62,000 bases of DNA, from positions 70,720,453-70,782,452 of the forward strand of contig CM055092.1 in the NCBI GenBank assembly GCA_029204225.1, given 5' to 3'. Below, piece by piece: positions 58,762 through 62,000 of the stretch (positions are counted from its first letter, which is position 1; the number at the start of each line of letters is the position of its first letter). Both the position numbers and the translations under genes were made by a program. Under the pieces are notes generated by a model that saw only the letters and a list, made by a program, of their open reading frames with translations, had not been told where the DNA came from and made no database searches. Source of the stretch: Diphasiastrum complanatum. Its lineage: Eukaryota > Streptophyta > Lycopodiopsida > Lycopodiales > Lycopodiaceae.

Positions 58762-60792
58762 TCTATGGCGTAGATGATGAAAGGTCTCTTTGTGGATGTC
58801 AAGAAATGTTCCTCATTGGATTTAGGGTTTTGTCCCTTATTGGGGGTCCCTCGCATCTTGCAAGCACGTGAGGCTGTGGCCCCGGTGCATTTTGCACCAC
58901 ACGGTTTTTTTTTTTTTTTTTTTAAAATTGGCTGCCTGGGCGCCACGTGTCCGGGGAACCAAACTTTATCCCATAAGCTTTCTTTTCGGATTTCTCAGAG
59001 GGAATATATATGTAAACTCTCCCAATATCTCACATGTGTGCACCTGGGCGTGGCGGTGCCCCGTGCCCGACGCCACTTGCACCCTGCCCAGTGCTGCCCG
59101 GCGCCACCTATGGCCAGCCTACTCCACCTGTGGCTGCCCGGCGCAAAGGAAGGTCCCTCATTTGACATAACAAAGGTTTTGGACTTATATGGACCATTTG
59201 AAGGAAAGAGCTAGGAACAACTTGATTTGATGTAAGTGATATCTTTTTGTGCTCAATAACCATGAACTTATGATAAAATGCCATCTTTTAAAAATCATGA
59301 GAATATAAGCAAATTTTTTTTCTTCATGTCAGCGATTCTTTGTAGCGAATCGCGACTCGCTGCAACTATGGTTTAAGGTAGTCAAAGACTTTTGGTCAAG
59401 TGACCAAGGAATTGTGTCACAACTGGCTACAGCCTACAAGACTAGACACTTGATAGTTCAGGCTCAGTGTGCCATCACATGTGTTCTGGTGTATCTGCAT
59501 GCCACTAGTGGCGAGGTGGTAGGACCATTGTGCAACTAACAGGTTGATGCGAAGCATAATGGTTGTGACTAAGATAAGCCAATAGAAGATTGGAGTGGTT
59601 CAATGACAACTTAGGCAAGGTCGGTTTGTTGCAACGTTGCTAAAATAAAAATGAAAGAAATCAGAATTGAGATTCGGTTTTGAACGACAACACATGAATA
59701 TTTGAAGATTTAGGAATTCATAGTGAGAAATTAGGAATTGAGATACTAGATTCAAGATATAACTCATGAATTGAGCTACGTACAATGATCAAGCTGCTCA
59801 CCTAACCTATCCATGAACTCGTGAAGAAGGCCCATTGTGGACTCCTTTCTATTTGTGAGCCGTAGAACCATGTGCAGCGAGTGCTAGTTGTTTCCACACG
59901 AATCGGCATGAATCCATCTTAAAAGAATCAACAAGAATTTTTTTTGCAATTATATCTATCTTATTATGTAATATGTATAATTACATTGTTTCTTATTGAT
60001 ATATCATATTAGATTGGTATCGATTACAATGTACATACATTTGAAAGTTCATTGTTTCTTGAAACCAGATTAGTGTTCACAGAATCACATGCATACAATT
60101 CAAACTTCACAAACTAGACTCCATGTTCCAACTTCCACTTAACATTATAATTGATGATTTATCCATGATCCATCATCAAACGTCCATCCACACAATACAC
60201 TAATAAGTAGCAAGTACATTGGATAAACATTCGAAGAAATTCAAAACATTGAAATCCCCTATCTTCATCTCCTTCCTCTTGCCTAATACCTCCTCCTATT
60301 ATACTCCCAATATGTATTACCTCTCCTCTAGGCTCTCTCCTCTCTCCTCTCTTTTCTCCTCTCCTTTTTCCTTTCAAGCTTGCTGTTCTTCTCTCCTTCA
60401 AACTCCTCCCTTGCAAAGTGGCACAAAATAGGTCACATTCTGCATATTTAGAAAGTGGGACCCACGATATTTTTGAAAAATTCAGAGTCATGATTCTTTC
60501 CAATTTGAATCGGGACCTGTCAATTCATTGATGAATCATAATTCATCAGCCAACAAGTCATGATTGATGGAAACATTAGCGGTTGCAGCTCCGAACAATG
60601 ATCAACTTGCCTCATCCCAAACACAAGCCGATACTCTTGAATTGCTTAGAAGGAAGCTCGGTCGTCCACCCCACTTTGCCCATAGATAGGTTGGAAACAA
60701 CCATCTGGTTGAGGGTGTTGTGTAGCTTTATGAGCAGCTCCAAAACTTGAATATAAAGTCTAAATATTGGATCAGAGCAGAATTAAGATATG
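58762..60792. other. No recognisable gene
   Basis: A 19-T run at 58905-58923, GC-rich GCCCGGCGCC words at 59065-59145, a small GCGATTC/GCGAATCGCG cluster at 59331-59365, and a pyrimidine-rich block at 60285-60415. The 146-codon frame at 58774 runs through the T-run and is not credible. Confidence 0.5.
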
Positions 60793-60821
60793 CTAAACCC
60801 TAAACCCTAAACCCTAAACCC
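60793..60821. repeat. Interstitial telomere-type repeat (CTAAACC)4
   Basis: Four perfect copies of the plant telomere heptamer in CCCTAAA orientation. Such teloboxes occur in promoters and leaders of some plant growth genes, and also as insertion scars. Confidence 0.9.
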
Positions 60822-60873
60822 AAATTTTGCACTATTAATCTAGATTTTAGAGCAAACTTCAAAGTTCAAAGCA

Positions 60874-61140
60874 ATGAGCATTGAAAATGAGACATCCAAG
60901 TTCAAACTTCCTTGGAGTAGGTCTCAAGATCTCCAAATTTTTAAATCCTTTGTAGATTGCGACGACTCTTGGTTTCTTCTTGACAAACCTTACAAGAACA
61001 GTGCTGTATCAAGGACCTCTTTCACCACAAAAGAGCTAGATAAAAGCAAGACATGTATCAAGGAAATGCAAGGAAAACTCGTATCAAGGTCCAAGGACGT
61101 ATGTGATTTTGAGAGCAAAAGCAAGACACGTAGATTCTAG
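60874..61140 (+). other. 88-codon open frame downstream of the telomere-type repeat
   Basis: MSIENETSKFKLPWSRSQDL and on, ATG start, ending in a TAG. Lys/Ser-rich with no recognised domain. It begins 53 bp after the telobox, so a short transcribed gene is possible, but chance is also possible. Confidence 0.25.
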
Positions 61141-62000
61141 GTGCTATAATTGTACTTACTAAACTGGAATGATCGACATGAAACATTGATTGCAAAAGAC
61201 TCAATTCTTAAGGAGTCTGGAGGATACACTTGCAATGTCCTCAAATCAACAGGTTGAGGCTGTGTGTAGCGCATGAAATCCCTCCCCGATGGCCTTGCTA
61301 TTCAAGGCATTGTTAGTAACAACTTGTACAACATTGCTAGGCCTCACACTTTACGAAGGTATTTAGTTCATCATCTACTGCTCATTTTATGATGACAGCA
61401 CAAAAACCTCCAGTGAGATGTTCAGTGAACCTTTCTAATTTAGTTTCAGACCCTTATTTCTATCAGTGAATCACTATAGGTGTTGACTTACTGGTCATAG
61501 CCGTTAGTAGTAAGCCCTGGCCCCCGAATCGATCAGATAGAAAAATAGGTGCAGCAACACCTAATATATGGTGCTTGAGGAACATGAATTAAATTAACGG
61601 TAGCTCACCAAAACCAAGTCATAGCACACTTTAGATCATTGGCGGGAACTTTGTGGTCTTTGATAGGAGATGATGAATCACTGGAAAAAAAATTGCAAGT
61701 TGAATTTGATCTGTACCCCGTAGTAGTGGACAAAGGAAAGGTGGCAAATTCATGACAATAACTTCAATGCTAATGCAGTGTTGATTATACGGCTTATCAC
61801 TTAACCTTGAAAAATGCCAGATATTTATCACGCACGACAGTGTGCTAAGGCATGTTATCTAAATGTGGTTTTCAGGCTCTGAACTCATTATGTCAGTCAC
61901 AACATTACTGGAAGTTTGGTTTGTAAAAAGAACACATCAACCTAGAACATAATTGGATGTACAATGAAACTTGCATGCATGATATTGCACCCAATATCTA
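61141..62000. other. No recognisable gene at the window end
   Basis: Nothing recognised on either strand. Confidence 0.4.

Noticed and set aside
58774-59214. 146-codon open frame
   Set aside because: It runs through a 19-T homopolymer (poly-Phe) and has no family likeness.
60793-60821. A chromosome end
   Set aside because: Only four heptamers with ordinary sequence on both sides.

Overview
This is nuclear DNA from a land plant. The evidence is a split gamma-tubulin gene with plant-type protein sequence, a nuclear gene with a mitochondrial presequence, plant-type Ty1-copia and Ty3-gypsy elements primed by tRNA-iMet or tRNA-Asp, a hAT transposase remnant and a CCCTAAA telomere-type tract. The species cannot be named from sequence alone. 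The unusual gamma-tubulin tail and two LINE families unlike the usual angiosperm L1 and RTE types hint at a lineage outside the core angiosperms, but this is only a hint.

Layout. (1) 391-23714, minus strand: a complete gamma-tubulin gene of 11 coding exons and 478 codons. Ten exons lie in the two ends of the locus, and intron 2 (3084-23045, about 20 kb) is a stack of transposons. (2) Inside intron 2: an LTR/PBS remnant (4.4-4.9 kb), short-word arrays and microsatellites (6.0-7.5 kb), a hAT transposase pseudogene (8.1-9.8 kb), and a LINE (9.8-17.5 kb) split by a complete minus-strand copia element with TSD CCATC. A second copy of the same LINE follows, split by a very young non-autonomous LTR element with TSD CTCGG and two 724-bp LTRs that look identical by eye. 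(3) 23.9-25.2 kb: the end of a different LINE, with an R2-like CCHC and endonuclease-type tail, sits just upstream of the gamma-tubulin promoter. (4) 25.2-33.2 kb: decayed copia and gypsy pieces. (5) 33.2-36.9 kb: a gypsy pol C-terminus followed by a long accessory coding region, a polypurine tract and an LTR start. (6) 38.3-39.4 kb: coding-like minus-strand sequence that I do not recognise. (7) 43.1-56.5 kb: a copia piece, two head-to-head Athila/Tat-like gypsy elements, then a minus-strand copia. (8) 57028-57879: an intact single-exon gene for a mitoribosomal mS38/Cox24-type protein. (9) 58.4-62.0 kb: a second copy of a dispersed repeat, a telomere-like tract and little else.

Only gamma-tubulin and the mS38-like gene look like working host genes. 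The rest is mostly nested mobile DNA in several age layers. LTR comparison orders part of the history: the 18194-21978 element is youngest, the copia at 10862-15739 is older (about a dozen LTR differences by eye), and both landed in already decayed LINE copies. I saw no tRNA or rRNA gene and no CRISPR array.
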